This document shows, piece after piece, positions 51,657 to 59,646 of a stretch of DNA of 64,000 bases (within the stretch, counting starts at the first letter, position 1; each line of letters opens with the position of its first letter). A program made the translations under genes and the position numbers. The DNA comes from Streptomyces spiramyceticus. GTDB lineage: Bacteria > Actinomycetota > Actinomycetes > Streptomycetales > Streptomycetaceae. Below the pieces are notes generated by a model that searched no databases, was not told the origin of the DNA, and was given only the letters and a program-made list of their open reading frames with translations. The stretch lies in assembly GCF_028807635.1 (NCBI RefSeq), contig NZ_JARBAX010000001.1, positions 1,997,001 through 2,061,000 of the forward strand. The letters are read 5' to 3'.

Positions 51657-52769
51657 ATGACTGTCACCGTTCCGCTCACCGACCTCACCGAGTTCGTCCA
51701 GCAGATACTCCTGGAGTGCGGACTCGACGGGGACTCCGCCCGTACGGCAGCCGACGTCATCACCTACGCCGACGCGAACGGCTTCACCACACACGGCACG
51801 AACGGGCTGGTGAACATCTACGCGCCACGCCTCCTCGACGGCCGTATCTCCGCCTCCGCAGAGCCCCGCATCGTCCGGGAGACCGCCGCGACCGCCCTCC
51901 TCGACGGCGACCGCGGACTCGGCCTGGTCACCATGGACCGGGCCATGGACATCGCCATGGACAAGGCCCGCCAGACCGGCATCGGCATGGTCGCCGTGCG
52001 CAACAGCACCCACTTCGGCAGCGCCGGCTACTACACGCAGCGGGCCGCGGCCGCCGGGCTGATCGGTATCGCCATGACCAACTGCGGGGCGCAAGGCGTC
52101 GCACCGCCACTGGGCGGCACCGTCAGGATGCTGGGTACGAACCCACTCAGCGCGGCGGTCCCCGTCACGCACGGTGCGCCCTTCGTACTGGACATGAGCA
52201 CCACGGTGGTCGCCACCGGCAAAATCAAGGCAGCCCACAAGCAGGGCCGTCCGGTGCCCGAGGAATGGCTGGTACGCCACGACGGCACCCCGACAACCGA
52301 TCCCGGTGCCTTCATGGACGAGGAGGCGGACGTCGCCTGGCTGGGCGGCCCCGCCGCCACCGGTGGGGCCAAGGGCTTCGGGCTGGCGCTGCTGGTCGAC
52401 CTGCTGTGCGGGCCGCTGTCGGGGGCATCGTACGGACCGCGCCCGGGGGTGCTCAACGGCGAGCCGGCGGGCGACGACAACGTGGGCCACACGGCGATCG
52501 TGATCGACCCGGCCGCCTTCGGGTCGGCCCCGCACATCGCCGCCGAGAACCGCACGCTGCTCGACACGGTGGCCAACTCACCCGTAGCGGCGTACGCGAA
52601 CGGCGTCACCTATCCGGGTGCGCCGGAGGCCGCCCGCTACGAGCGCTCCGTCCTGCACGGAGTCGAACTGCCCGACCCGGTCGCCGAAGGCCTCGTGAGG
52701 CTGGCCGAGCAGCTGTCCACCGAGGCCCCCGTCGAGCTGACCGAGCGTGTCCTGGAGGTGGCGGCATGA
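51657..52769 (+). CDS. Ldh2-family NAD(P)-dependent oxidoreductase (malate/ureidoglycolate/imine reductase type)
   Basis: 370 residues. The family signature NSTHFGSAGYY, the MTNCGA and LGTNPLSAAVP region and the GAKGFGLAL cofactor loop are clear. The family, which lacks a classical Rossmann fold, reduces 2-keto acids or cyclic imino acids such as piperideine-2-carboxylate. In this context it may reduce a keto or imino acid intermediate. RBS AGAGAAGGA before ATG 51657. A 41-bp gap separates it from the M20 gene, and its stop overlaps the Gfo/Idh start. Confidence 0.9.
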   Translation: MTVTVPLTDLTEFVQQILLECGLDGDSARTAADVITYADANGFTTHGTNGLVNIYAPRLLDGRISASAEPRIVRETAATALLDGDRGLGLVTMDRAMDIAMDKARQTGIGMVAVRNSTHFGSAGYYTQRAAAAGLIGIAMTNCGAQGVAPPLGGTVRMLGTNPLSAAVPVTHGAPFVLDMSTTVVATGKIKAAHKQGRPVPEEWLVRHDGTPTTDPGAFMDEEADVAWLGGPAATGGAKGFGLALLVDLLCGPLSGASYGPRPGVLNGEPAGDDNVGHTAIVIDPAAFGSAPHIAAENRTLLDTVANSPVAAYANGVTYPGAPEAARYERSVLHGVELPDPVAEGLVRLAEQLSTEAPVELTERVLEVAA

Positions 52770-54097
52770 GCACCGTGCGACCCATGCGTATCGGAGTGAT
52801 CGGTCTGGGTGTGATCGCGCCATTCTTCTACCGGGCTGTCGACGACGACCCCTCGCTGACCCTGACGGCGGTCTGCGACCTCGACACCGCCAAGCTCGAC
52901 GGCTTCGCCCCCGGCGTCGCCACCTTCACCGACCACCGCGAGCTGCTCGCATCGGGCCTGGTGGACGGTGTGGTGGTCACTTTGCCCAACCATGCGCACG
53001 CGCCGGTCGTCGCCGACGTCCTGCGGGCCGGCATCCATGTCTGCTGCGAGAAGCCGCTCACGGTCGCGTCCAGCGACGCCCGCGAACTGACGGCGCTCGC
53101 CGAGGAGTACGGCGCGACCCTCTTCACCGCGTTCCACCGCCGCTACAACTCCCACGTGCGGCGGCTGGCCGCCGAACTGCCCGACCCGGCCGGGATCGAG
53201 CGCGTCACCAGCCGCTATCAGGAGCGCATCGAGGAGCACACGGGCAGCGACCGCTGGTATCTCGACATCGACCGCTGCGGCGGCGGCTGCATCATCGACA
53301 ACGGACCCAACGCACTGGACGCCCTGGAGACCGTGCTCGGCCCGCTGACGCTGCTGGACGCGACGATCGGGGACGTACGGGCGGGAGTGGAGTTCTGCGC
53401 CACCCTGGAGCTGGCCACCGCCGACGGCATTCCGGTCGGTGTGGACCTCGACTGGGCGCTGGAGACCGGGGAGCGGAAGGACATCACCGTCCATCTCAAG
53501 GACGGGCGTGTGCTGCACGCCGACATGCTCGACGGCTACACGGCGTTCAAGTCGTCCCTCGACCACGAGTACGCGGGCATCATGGCCGACTTCTTCGCGA
53601 CGGTACGCGGTGGCAGGGACGAGCCGGACCGGGGCCCGCACATCGTGGACCTGGTCGAGGAGGCGTACGCCGTCGGGCGCACCAAGGAGAGCCGGATGCG
53701 GATGGCCGCGAAGGATCCCGTGACGGCCCGGATGGTGAAGCTGCTCTTCCACCGCAGGACCGACCGTGGCATGACGCTCTCCCCGTGGCAGTCGCGCTGT
53801 GTGCGCGCCGGCGACGTTCATGAACTGGTGACCACCACCAACCGTCCGGCCACTCCCGGCGACCGGGTCGACCGGGTCGGCTTCCTCGGCTTCGCCGAGT
53901 TCCCGGTGGGCGCGGTGATCGAACGCGGCGACCGCGTCCACGGACCGGACGGCCTGATCGGAGTGGTGGCCGGATTCGACGAGAGCCACGCGCCCAACCA
54001 CTACAACATCCTTGTCGACACAGACCGGGTCGTCTCCGCGGAGGATCTCGACCTGCGGACCACCGACCGGCTCACCTTCTCCGGAGGCACCCAGTGA
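52766..54097 (+). CDS. Gfo/Idh/MocA oxidoreductase fused to an extra C-terminal domain
   Basis: 443 residues. Residues about 1-315 form a Gfo/Idh enzyme: IGVIGLGVIAPFF Rossmann start, the CCEKPL motif with catalytic Lys, and the GGGCIIDNGPNALD helix. From about 322 on there is a further domain of about 110 residues (region LLFHRRTDRG to NHYNILVDTD) not found in ordinary family members. I recall a similar stand-alone domain of unknown function (DUF6917) in actinobacteria, but could not check this. It may oxidise or reduce a sugar or amino-sugar hydroxyl. Start ATGA-coupled to the Ldh2 gene, end GTGA-coupled to the B3/B4 gene. Confidence 0.87.
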   Translation: MSTVRPMRIGVIGLGVIAPFFYRAVDDDPSLTLTAVCDLDTAKLDGFAPGVATFTDHRELLASGLVDGVVVTLPNHAHAPVVADVLRAGIHVCCEKPLTVASSDARELTALAEEYGATLFTAFHRRYNSHVRRLAAELPDPAGIERVTSRYQERIEEHTGSDRWYLDIDRCGGGCIIDNGPNALDALETVLGPLTLLDATIGDVRAGVEFCATLELATADGIPVGVDLDWALETGERKDITVHLKDGRVLHADMLDGYTAFKSSLDHEYAGIMADFFATVRGGRDEPDRGPHIVDLVEEAYAVGRTKESRMRMAAKDPVTARMVKLLFHRRTDRGMTLSPWQSRCVRAGDVHELVTTTNRPATPGDRVDRVGFLGFAEFPVGAVIERGDRVHGPDGLIGVVAGFDESHAPNHYNILVDTDRVVSAEDLDLRTTDRLTFSGGTQ

Positions 54098-54777
54098 CCA
54101 CGACTCCCCCAGGCACCACCTTCCGCCGCATCACGGTGTCGCCCGCCGCCCGTGACCTGATGCCGGGCGTCGAAGTACTGACTCTGGCGGCCGACATCAC
54201 CGCCGGCACCGCGTCGCTGGCCGCCTCCACCGAGCGGCTGTGGAGCGAGGCGCACGCCGTATGGCACCGGGCGAGCCGCAGCGAGGTCAGGAACGCCCCG
54301 CACACCGCCGCCTACCGCGACCTCTCCCGGATGCTGGGCGCCCACCCCGACAAGCAGCCCCCGTCCGTCCAGGCCCTGGTCGACCGGGGACTGCGCGGCA
54401 AGCCGCTGGGCGCCTGGCCTCGGATCAACCCGGCGGTCGACGCGGTGAATGCCGTGGCGGTCAGCTCTCTGGTGGCGCTCGGCGTCTTCGACCGGGACAA
54501 GCTGGACGGGGACGTGCGGCTCGAACTGACCGTAGGGGACGAGGAGTTCACGGCCCTGGGCGCGGACGGTCCCGTGCCCCTGGAAGCGGGACGCCCCGTC
54601 CTCGCCGACGACGGGCGTGTCCTCTCCCTCTTCGCCCACCGCGACGGCGTGCACCAGGCCGTCACAGCGGAGACCAGGCGGGTGCTGCTGCTGGCCTGCT
54701 CGGTCCCGGGCGTGGACGCGGACACCTGCAGGGACGCCCTGGTGGCGGCGCAGCGGCTGCTCACCGGCCAGGAGTAA
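54094..54777 (+). CDS. Stand-alone B3/B4 (phenylalanyl-tRNA synthetase editing-type) domain protein
   Basis: 227 residues. The block from about 70 to 155 matches the B3/B4 domain of PheRS beta chains: YRDLSRMLG, the PSVQALVDRGLRGK helix, WPRINPAVDAVNAVAVSS and a GDVRLELTVGDEEF strand. In PheRS this domain hydrolyses tyrosine wrongly attached to tRNA-Phe. Free-standing copies could deacylate mischarged tRNA, and here might protect the producer from an unusual amino acid made by the locus. Such copies could also have another, unknown small-molecule role. GTG start coupled to the previous gene; last gene before the internal promoter region. Confidence 0.82.
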   Translation: MTTTPPGTTFRRITVSPAARDLMPGVEVLTLAADITAGTASLAASTERLWSEAHAVWHRASRSEVRNAPHTAAYRDLSRMLGAHPDKQPPSVQALVDRGLRGKPLGAWPRINPAVDAVNAVAVSSLVALGVFDRDKLDGDVRLELTVGDEEFTALGADGPVPLEAGRPVLADDGRVLSLFAHRDGVHQAVTAETRRVLLLACSVPGVDADTCRDALVAAQRLLTGQE

Positions 54778-54778
54778 G

Positions 54779-54809
54779 TGGTCCGGCCGTCACACCGGTT
54801 GGTGGTCTG
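54779..54809. promoter_or_regulatory. Second candidate MocR operator: TGGTCCG and TGGTCTG, 24-bp spacing
   Basis: TGGTCCG at 54779-54785 and TGGTCTG at 54803-54809 start exactly 24 bp apart, repeating the arrangement at 41851-41881. They sit at the head of the 125-bp gap (54778-54902) before trpE, so trpE-trpG-reductase probably has its own promoter under the same regulator. Confidence 0.6.
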
Positions 54810-54902
54810 GGCCGGGTACGGGCGTCGTTGATTGGCTTGCGGTACGCCGCCGGTCGAGGTGCGGCGACATACCGATCCGTACCGGAAGAAGGACCACCGA
54901 CG

Positions 54903-56378
54903 ATGACCGTGACTGCCCCGGCTCCGGCCCCGGCGCCGGCCGCCACGCTGATGCGGGTGCGCGTGGCACGTGACGAACTGCCGCCGCACGAACCGCTCGC
55001 GCTCTATGCGGATCTGCGCGAACGCCTAGGCTCCGACCAGGTGTTCCTCTTCGAGAGCCTCGCCGGACCGGACCAGGACTGCCGCGCCGCGGTGGTCGGC
55101 GCGGACGTGCTGGCACGGATCACCGTGCGGGACGGGCGGGTCTCCTTCGACGGGCTGCCGGAGCTGGTGCGGCACCTGGAGACGGTGGCGGCCCAGCACC
55201 CGGACGTGTGGGATCTACTGCGGGCCGTCGACGCCTCCTTCGCGGTGGAGAGCGAGGTGGGCCCCGGGACGTACGCCTTCGGTTTCCTGGCCACTTTCGG
55301 CTATGAGGCCGCCTGGTACATGGAGGAGCTGCCGCCGCGCAGACCCGGCGCGGCGCCCGAGATCACACTGACGGCCTTCCGGCACACCGTCTGGTACGAC
55401 GTGCTGGGCGGCGGCGCCCGCCATCTGCGGGCGGAGGCGGCGGAGTTCGGTGGCAGCGGCCCGCTCGGCAGCGGACTGGACGTCCTGGTACGGGGGCTGC
55501 CCGCCCGCCGGTACGCCGCCGTGCCGACCGCGCCGCGCCCTCGCGCCGTGCGCCGCACCGTCGGCCGGAAGACCTTCGCCCAGCGGGTGAAGCGATGCCT
55601 CGCGCACATCAGGGCCGGTGACGTCTACCAGATCCAGATCGGCCACCGCATCGAGGTGCGCACCCCGCTGGGGGTCCTCGACGCCTACCGCCGGCTGCGG
55701 CACCGCAATCCGTCGCCGTACATGTACCTCGCGCCGTGGGCGGGCCGTACCCTGATCGGCGCCAGCCCCGAGCTGCTGTTCCGCATCGAGGACGGCAGGC
55801 TCACCATGCGGCCCATCGCGGGCACGGCGGCCCGGTCCTCGGACGGGGGAGAGGAAGACGCCCGGCGCGTCGAGGCACTGCGCGCCAGCGAGAAGGAGCG
55901 CGCCGAGCACGTCATGCTCGTCGACCTGTGCCGCAACGACGTGGCGAGGGTGACACGGCCCGGCACACTCTCGGTCGATTCGATGATGAGCGTCGAGGCC
56001 TTCTCCCATGTGCACCACCTGGTCTCCACGGTCGGCGGACAGCTGGCACAGGGCGAGGACGTCTGGTCCGCACTGCGTGCCGTCTTCCCCGCCGGGACCA
56101 TGACCGGTGCGCCGAAACTGCGGGCGATGGAGCTGATCGACGAGATCGAGCGGCAACCACGCGGCGCCTACGCCGGGGCCATCGGACTGATCGATGTGCG
56201 GGGCTTCGCGGTGCTCGCGCTGTGCATCCGTACCGCCGTGCACGAGGGCGACACCTACGCGCTCCAGGCCTCCGCCGGGATCGTCGCCGACTCGTCGGCG
56301 GACGGCGAGTGGCGCGAGACGCTGATCAAGATGAGTGCGGTGTACGGCGCCGTGACCGGTGAGGAGCTCACCGCATGA
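54903..56378 (+). CDS. trpE: Anthranilate synthase component I
   Basis: 491 residues. The chorismate-binding domain carries IAGTAARSS, EKERAEHVMLVDLCRND, SHVHHLVSTVGG and TMTGAPKLRAMELI. PIAGT (304-308) has Ala where PabB-type aminodeoxychorismate synthases have Lys (PIKGT), so anthranilate is the expected product. It starts the local tryptophan or anthranilate route from chorismate. ATG 54903 follows a long leader with the putative MocR repeats. The N-terminus (alanine/proline-rich) lacks an obvious LLES-type tryptophan feedback motif, which would fit a biosynthetic copy free of feedback; this is tentative. The stop overlaps trpG. Confidence 0.94.
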   Translation: MTVTAPAPAPAPAATLMRVRVARDELPPHEPLALYADLRERLGSDQVFLFESLAGPDQDCRAAVVGADVLARITVRDGRVSFDGLPELVRHLETVAAQHPDVWDLLRAVDASFAVESEVGPGTYAFGFLATFGYEAAWYMEELPPRRPGAAPEITLTAFRHTVWYDVLGGGARHLRAEAAEFGGSGPLGSGLDVLVRGLPARRYAAVPTAPRPRAVRRTVGRKTFAQRVKRCLAHIRAGDVYQIQIGHRIEVRTPLGVLDAYRRLRHRNPSPYMYLAPWAGRTLIGASPELLFRIEDGRLTMRPIAGTAARSSDGGEEDARRVEALRASEKERAEHVMLVDLCRNDVARVTRPGTLSVDSMMSVEAFSHVHHLVSTVGGQLAQGEDVWSALRAVFPAGTMTGAPKLRAMELIDEIERQPRGAYAGAIGLIDVRGFAVLALCIRTAVHEGDTYALQASAGIVADSSADGEWRETLIKMSAVYGAVTGEELTA

Positions 56379-56986
56379 AGGTCCTGCTCATCGACGCGTA
56401 CGACAGCTTCGTCCACATCATCGACCACTATTTGCGGCAGCAGGGCGCCGAGACCGAGGTCGTCAGGTCACGCACCCGCACCCCGGCCGAGCTGGCCGCG
56501 GCCCGCCCCGATGCGCTGGTGCTCGGCCCGGGGCCCGGTCACCCGGCCGACTCGGGCCACGTCGAGCTCGTACGCCGCTTCGCCGGCCGGGTGCCCATCC
56601 TGGGCGTCTGCCTGGGTCATCAGGCCATCGGCCTGGCGTACGGCGGGCGCATCGAGACGGCGGCCCGGACCGTGCACGGCAAGACCAGCCGGATCGATCA
56701 CGACTCCACGGGCGTCTTCGCCGGGCTGCCGGACGGGGCGGAAGTCACCCGGTACCACTCGCTGGCCGTCTCCGAGCCGCTCCCCGACGGGCTCACCGTG
56801 ACTGCGCGGGCGCGCGAGGACGGCTGTGTGATGGGTCTGCGCCACCGCGAACTGCCCGTCGAGGGCGTGCAGTTCCACCCCGAAAGCATCACGACGCAGC
56901 ACGGGCTGCGCTTCATCGACAACTTCCTTGGAGGTACGAAGAGATGGACAGAAACGGCGACAGCCCCGGCCACTGGGCGACGATAG
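56375..56986 (+). CDS. trpG: Anthranilate synthase component II (glutamine amidotransferase)
   Basis: 203 residues. The class I amidotransferase triad is Cys79 (GVCLGHQAIG), His168 and Glu170 (QFHPES). It supplies ammonia to TrpE. ATGA overlap with trpE, and its last 43 bases overlap the following reductase gene, so the C-terminal tail (about 15 residues) is probably not critical. PabA is the closest alternative, but pairing with a PIAGT-type TrpE favours anthranilate synthase. Confidence 0.94.
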   Translation: MKVLLIDAYDSFVHIIDHYLRQQGAETEVVRSRTRTPAELAAARPDALVLGPGPGHPADSGHVELVRRFAGRVPILGVCLGHQAIGLAYGGRIETAARTVHGKTSRIDHDSTGVFAGLPDGAEVTRYHSLAVSEPLPDGLTVTARAREDGCVMGLRHRELPVEGVQFHPESITTQHGLRFIDNFLGGTKRWTETATAPATGRR

Positions 56987-57627
56987 CGGCGCTGAACGGA
57001 TCGGAGCGCCCGGACGGACTGACCGCCCGCGTGCTGCGGATGCTCGGCGAGGCGGCGGCCGAGCACGGGGTGCATCTGGACGTGATCCCGCTCCGGGAGT
57101 ACGAGATCACCCCCTGCGGGCCCTGCGGGGACTGCAACATCCGTCCGGTCCCGTGCGGGATGCCGGACGACACGGCCTCCCTGGTGGACCGGCTGATCCG
57201 GGCGGACGGGGTGCTGTACGCGGCGCCCGTGCACGGCTTCGGGCTCTCCAGCGTGATGCAGACCTTCATCGAGCGGGCCGGGGTGGGCCACCTGCGCTTC
57301 GAGCGGCCGCTCGCCAACAAGGTGGCGGGGGTGGTGGTCACGGGCCGCCGCTACAGCCACGACCGGGTGTACGGGCAGCTGGTCGACAATGTGCTGCTCA
57401 ACCGGATGATCCTGGCGGGCAGCGGCTTCCCCGCCTTTGTGCACGACCAGTTCGCGCCGGAGGAGGACCGGGAGGGGCTGGCGGCGGCGCGCGGCCTGAT
57501 CGACCGGATGATCGACATGCTCCGGGTCCTGCTGCTCCCCCACGGCGGACGCGAGGACACAGCCCGTCTGCTGGCCTCGCTCCCCCGTAACGAACGCGCC
57601 GCCCTCCTCACCCCGGCGGCGGCCTGA
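56944..57627 (+). CDS. NADPH-dependent FMN reductase/flavodoxin-fold protein with cysteine cluster
   Basis: 227 residues. The N-terminal ALNGSERPDGLT phosphate loop and the AAPVHGFGLSS segment fit the flavodoxin-like FMN reductase family. Cys58, Cys61, Cys64 and Cys71 (CGPCGDC and a later C) form a cluster often seen in the iron-sulfur flavoprotein branch. It may supply reduced flavin or carry out a reduction. ATG 56944 lies inside trpG, preceded by GGAGG. It is the last gene of the trpE unit; only 28 bp separate it from the convergent amidohydrolase. Confidence 0.86.
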   Translation: MDRNGDSPGHWATIAALNGSERPDGLTARVLRMLGEAAAEHGVHLDVIPLREYEITPCGPCGDCNIRPVPCGMPDDTASLVDRLIRADGVLYAAPVHGFGLSSVMQTFIERAGVGHLRFERPLANKVAGVVVTGRRYSHDRVYGQLVDNVLLNRMILAGSGFPAFVHDQFAPEEDREGLAAARGLIDRMIDMLRVLLLPHGGREDTARLLASLPRNERAALLTPAAA

Positions 57628-57655
57628 GCCGTCCCCGGGCCCCGGGCCCCGCGCG

Positions 57656-58951
57656 TCAGGCGGTGGGCGGGGCCGCCGGGCCCGCCACGTGGCGGCCGCC
57701 CAGCAGGACCGTGCGCAGCGCCGTGCGGTCCTGGAGGACCGTGAGATCGGCGGCCGGGTCGCGGTCCAGGACGACCAGGTCGGCGAGGCGCCCCGGCTCG
57801 ACCGTGCCCGCGTCGTCGCCACGCCCCGCGAGGGCGGCCCCGTTCGCGCAGGCCCACTTGAGGACCGTCGCGGGGGAGATGCCGGCCCGCTCGACGTACA
57901 TCACCAGCTCGTCGGCGTACGTGCCGTGCGGGGTCCAGGCGAAGCCGAAGTCGTCGCCCGGCACGATCCGCAGGCCCAGCTCCTCCGCCTTCGGCAGGAA
58001 GCGCAGGGTGTTGGCGATCTCGTCCTTGAAGTCGAGCGCCTCCAGGTAGTCGGGGGCCTTGCCGAACTTCTCGCCCAGTTCGAGGAGCTGGGTGGGCTGG
58101 AAGAGGCTCGGCACGACGAAGATCCCTCGCTCGGCGATCTGATCGAGAGCGGCGTCGTCGGCGTACGTCGCGTGATCGATGACGTCGACCCCCGCGGCCA
58201 GTGCGTTGCGGATGCCGCCGAGGCCGCGCGAGTGGGCCCGTACCCGCGCACCGCGGGCATGGGCGACGCGTACGACCGTCGCCAGCTCCTCCCGGGTGAA
58301 GAGGAGTTCTTCGGAGCGGGCGTTGGGGAAGGTGTCGTCGCCGGACGAGAAGACCTTGATGATCTCCGCGCCCTGGTCGATCTCCTCCTCCGTGTACGTC
58401 ACCAGATCCCCCAGCTCGTCCACGACCGGCATCAGCTCGCGCGGCATGCGCTGCTTGAGCCCGGGATTGCGGCGGCCCTCGGGCCCCGACACCATCAGAT
58501 CGCGGCTGCACGGGGTGACGCGGGGCCCGGCGATGACCCCGGCCTCGATGGCATTCTTGAGCGCCATGTCGATTCCGGCCACCGAACCGGCCCCGACGAA
58601 GGCGGTGTAGCCGCAGGTGAGCAGGTCGGCCGCGTGCCGGGCGGCGTGCAGCGCAACCTCGGGGACGCGGTACTTGAAGAGCGTCTCGCGGCCGTTGGTG
58701 ACGTTGACGTACGCGATGTGGGTGTGGCCGAGGGTCATGCCCGGCATGACCGTGGCACCGCCTTTGCCGCCACCTTCGCCCGGTTCCCAGCGGACGAAGT
58801 CGCCCTCCACCGGGGCCTCGGCGGCCGGCAGTACGGCTTCGATACGGTCCCCGTCGATCAGCACCGATCGCGCGGGCAGGGAGGCATACCCCTTGCCCTC
58901 CTGGACCGTGACGTCGTGCAGCAGCAGACGGGGTCGGTGGGCGGTGGTCAC
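57656..58951 (-). CDS. Metal-dependent amidohydrolase
   Basis: 431 residues. The metal ligands of the amidohydrolase superfamily are in order: GHTH (His76, His78), a Lys in IIKVFSSGDD, His in RAHSRG, His in IDHATYAD and Asp in GDDFGF. The C-terminal GRLADLVVLDRDP strand is typical of imidazolonepropionase-like or prolidase-like members. It hydrolyses an amide, cyclic amide or related bond; the substrate is unknown. GTG start overlaps the stop of the preceding prephenate-dehydratase-fold gene, so both belong to one minus-strand operon running from beyond 64000. Confidence 0.9.
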   Translation of the reverse strand: MTTAHRPRLLLHDVTVQEGKGYASLPARSVLIDGDRIEAVLPAAEAPVEGDFVRWEPGEGGGKGGATVMPGMTLGHTHIAYVNVTNGRETLFKYRVPEVALHAARHAADLLTCGYTAFVGAGSVAGIDMALKNAIEAGVIAGPRVTPCSRDLMVSGPEGRRNPGLKQRMPRELMPVVDELGDLVTYTEEEIDQGAEIIKVFSSGDDTFPNARSEELLFTREELATVVRVAHARGARVRAHSRGLGGIRNALAAGVDVIDHATYADDAALDQIAERGIFVVPSLFQPTQLLELGEKFGKAPDYLEALDFKDEIANTLRFLPKAEELGLRIVPGDDFGFAWTPHGTYADELVMYVERAGISPATVLKWACANGAALAGRGDDAGTVEPGRLADLVVLDRDPAADLTVLQDRTALRTVLLGGRHVAGPAAPPTA

Positions 58952-59646
58952 TGGTGCGCTCCTGTCGGTCGTGCGTGGGCGGCGGGGCCGAAGATCATCC
59001 AGACCATGGGGACCCCAGGTCTGGACACGTGGAACCTCAACCGGTACGTCGCGCGCCCCGGTTCATTGGTGATGGCAGCGTCCGCGCGCCCCGCAGCCGC
59101 GAGCTGCGCCGCGTGCATCGTCGACTCGGCGGGGACCCAGTCGATGTCGTAGCCGTCCCTGCCGCCCGCAGTCCCGTCGAGCAGCTCGGCAAGGCGCTGC
59201 GTCTCGTGCAGTGTGGCGAGCCGCAGCCGCCCCTCGGGCAGCCGGGGCGCGCGCGAGGCGATCCCGTACTCCGGTGTGGGTGTGGAGAAGGATGCCTCCA
59301 GACGCAGCTCGGGCGACCAGAAGAAGCGGGTGGCGCACTCGGCTGCGCCCGGTACGAGCGCGTACGACGGGCCACCGCGCCGGCCGACCGCTGCGAGGAG
59401 CTCCTCGAAGGAGTCGCAGGGCACCGGCCGTACGTCCGGTCCGCCCAGATGTGCCAGCCGGTGCCCGAGCCGCTCCAGGGCGACCATCGATGTGGTGCCG
59501 CCGGGGCCGAGCGTGCCGATGCGCATCGTGCCGGGCCGCAGCAGTGGCGATCCCGGTATGCGGTCGGGCTCCCAGAGCAGCGGAAACGGCGTCGGGTCGA
59601 CCTCGGCCGTACCGGCCGCCGGTGTGTGCAGCAGGCTCTCGGTCAT
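58948..59646 (-). CDS. Prephenate-dehydratase-fold protein
   Basis: 232 residues. LGPGGTTS (about 46-53), CATRFF (Thr106-Arg107-Phe108) and a late AESTMHAAQLAAAGRADAAI block match prephenate dehydratases (GPxGT, TRF, ST-AA). The classical ESR-containing regulatory ACT domain is absent. In secondary metabolism this fold also includes prephenate decarboxylases (BacA, SalX, AerD families), which start non-aromatic tyrosine-like amino acids. Which of these it is cannot be decided by eye. Coupled by ATGA to the PaaK-type ligase upstream. Confidence 0.75.
   Translation of the reverse strand: MTESLLHTPAAGTAEVDPTPFPLLWEPDRIPGSPLLRPGTMRIGTLGPGGTTSMVALERLGHRLAHLGGPDVRPVPCDSFEELLAAVGRRGGPSYALVPGAAECATRFFWSPELRLEASFSTPTPEYGIASRAPRLPEGRLRLATLHETQRLAELLDGTAGGRDGYDIDWVPAESTMHAAQLAAAGRADAAITNEPGRATYRLRFHVSRPGVPMVWMIFGPAAHARPTGAHQ

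Noticed and set aside
54776..54902. Tryptophan attenuator (leader peptide with tandem Trp codons) before trpE
   Set aside because: No short frame with consecutive TGG codons and a following terminator stem was found; the gap holds the TGGTCYG repeats instead.
54903..56378. TrpE homologue as aminodeoxychorismate or aminodeoxyisochorismate synthase
   Set aside because: PIAGT with Ala at the position of the PabB Lys, and the presence of trpD, F, C, B, A alongside, favour anthranilate synthase.
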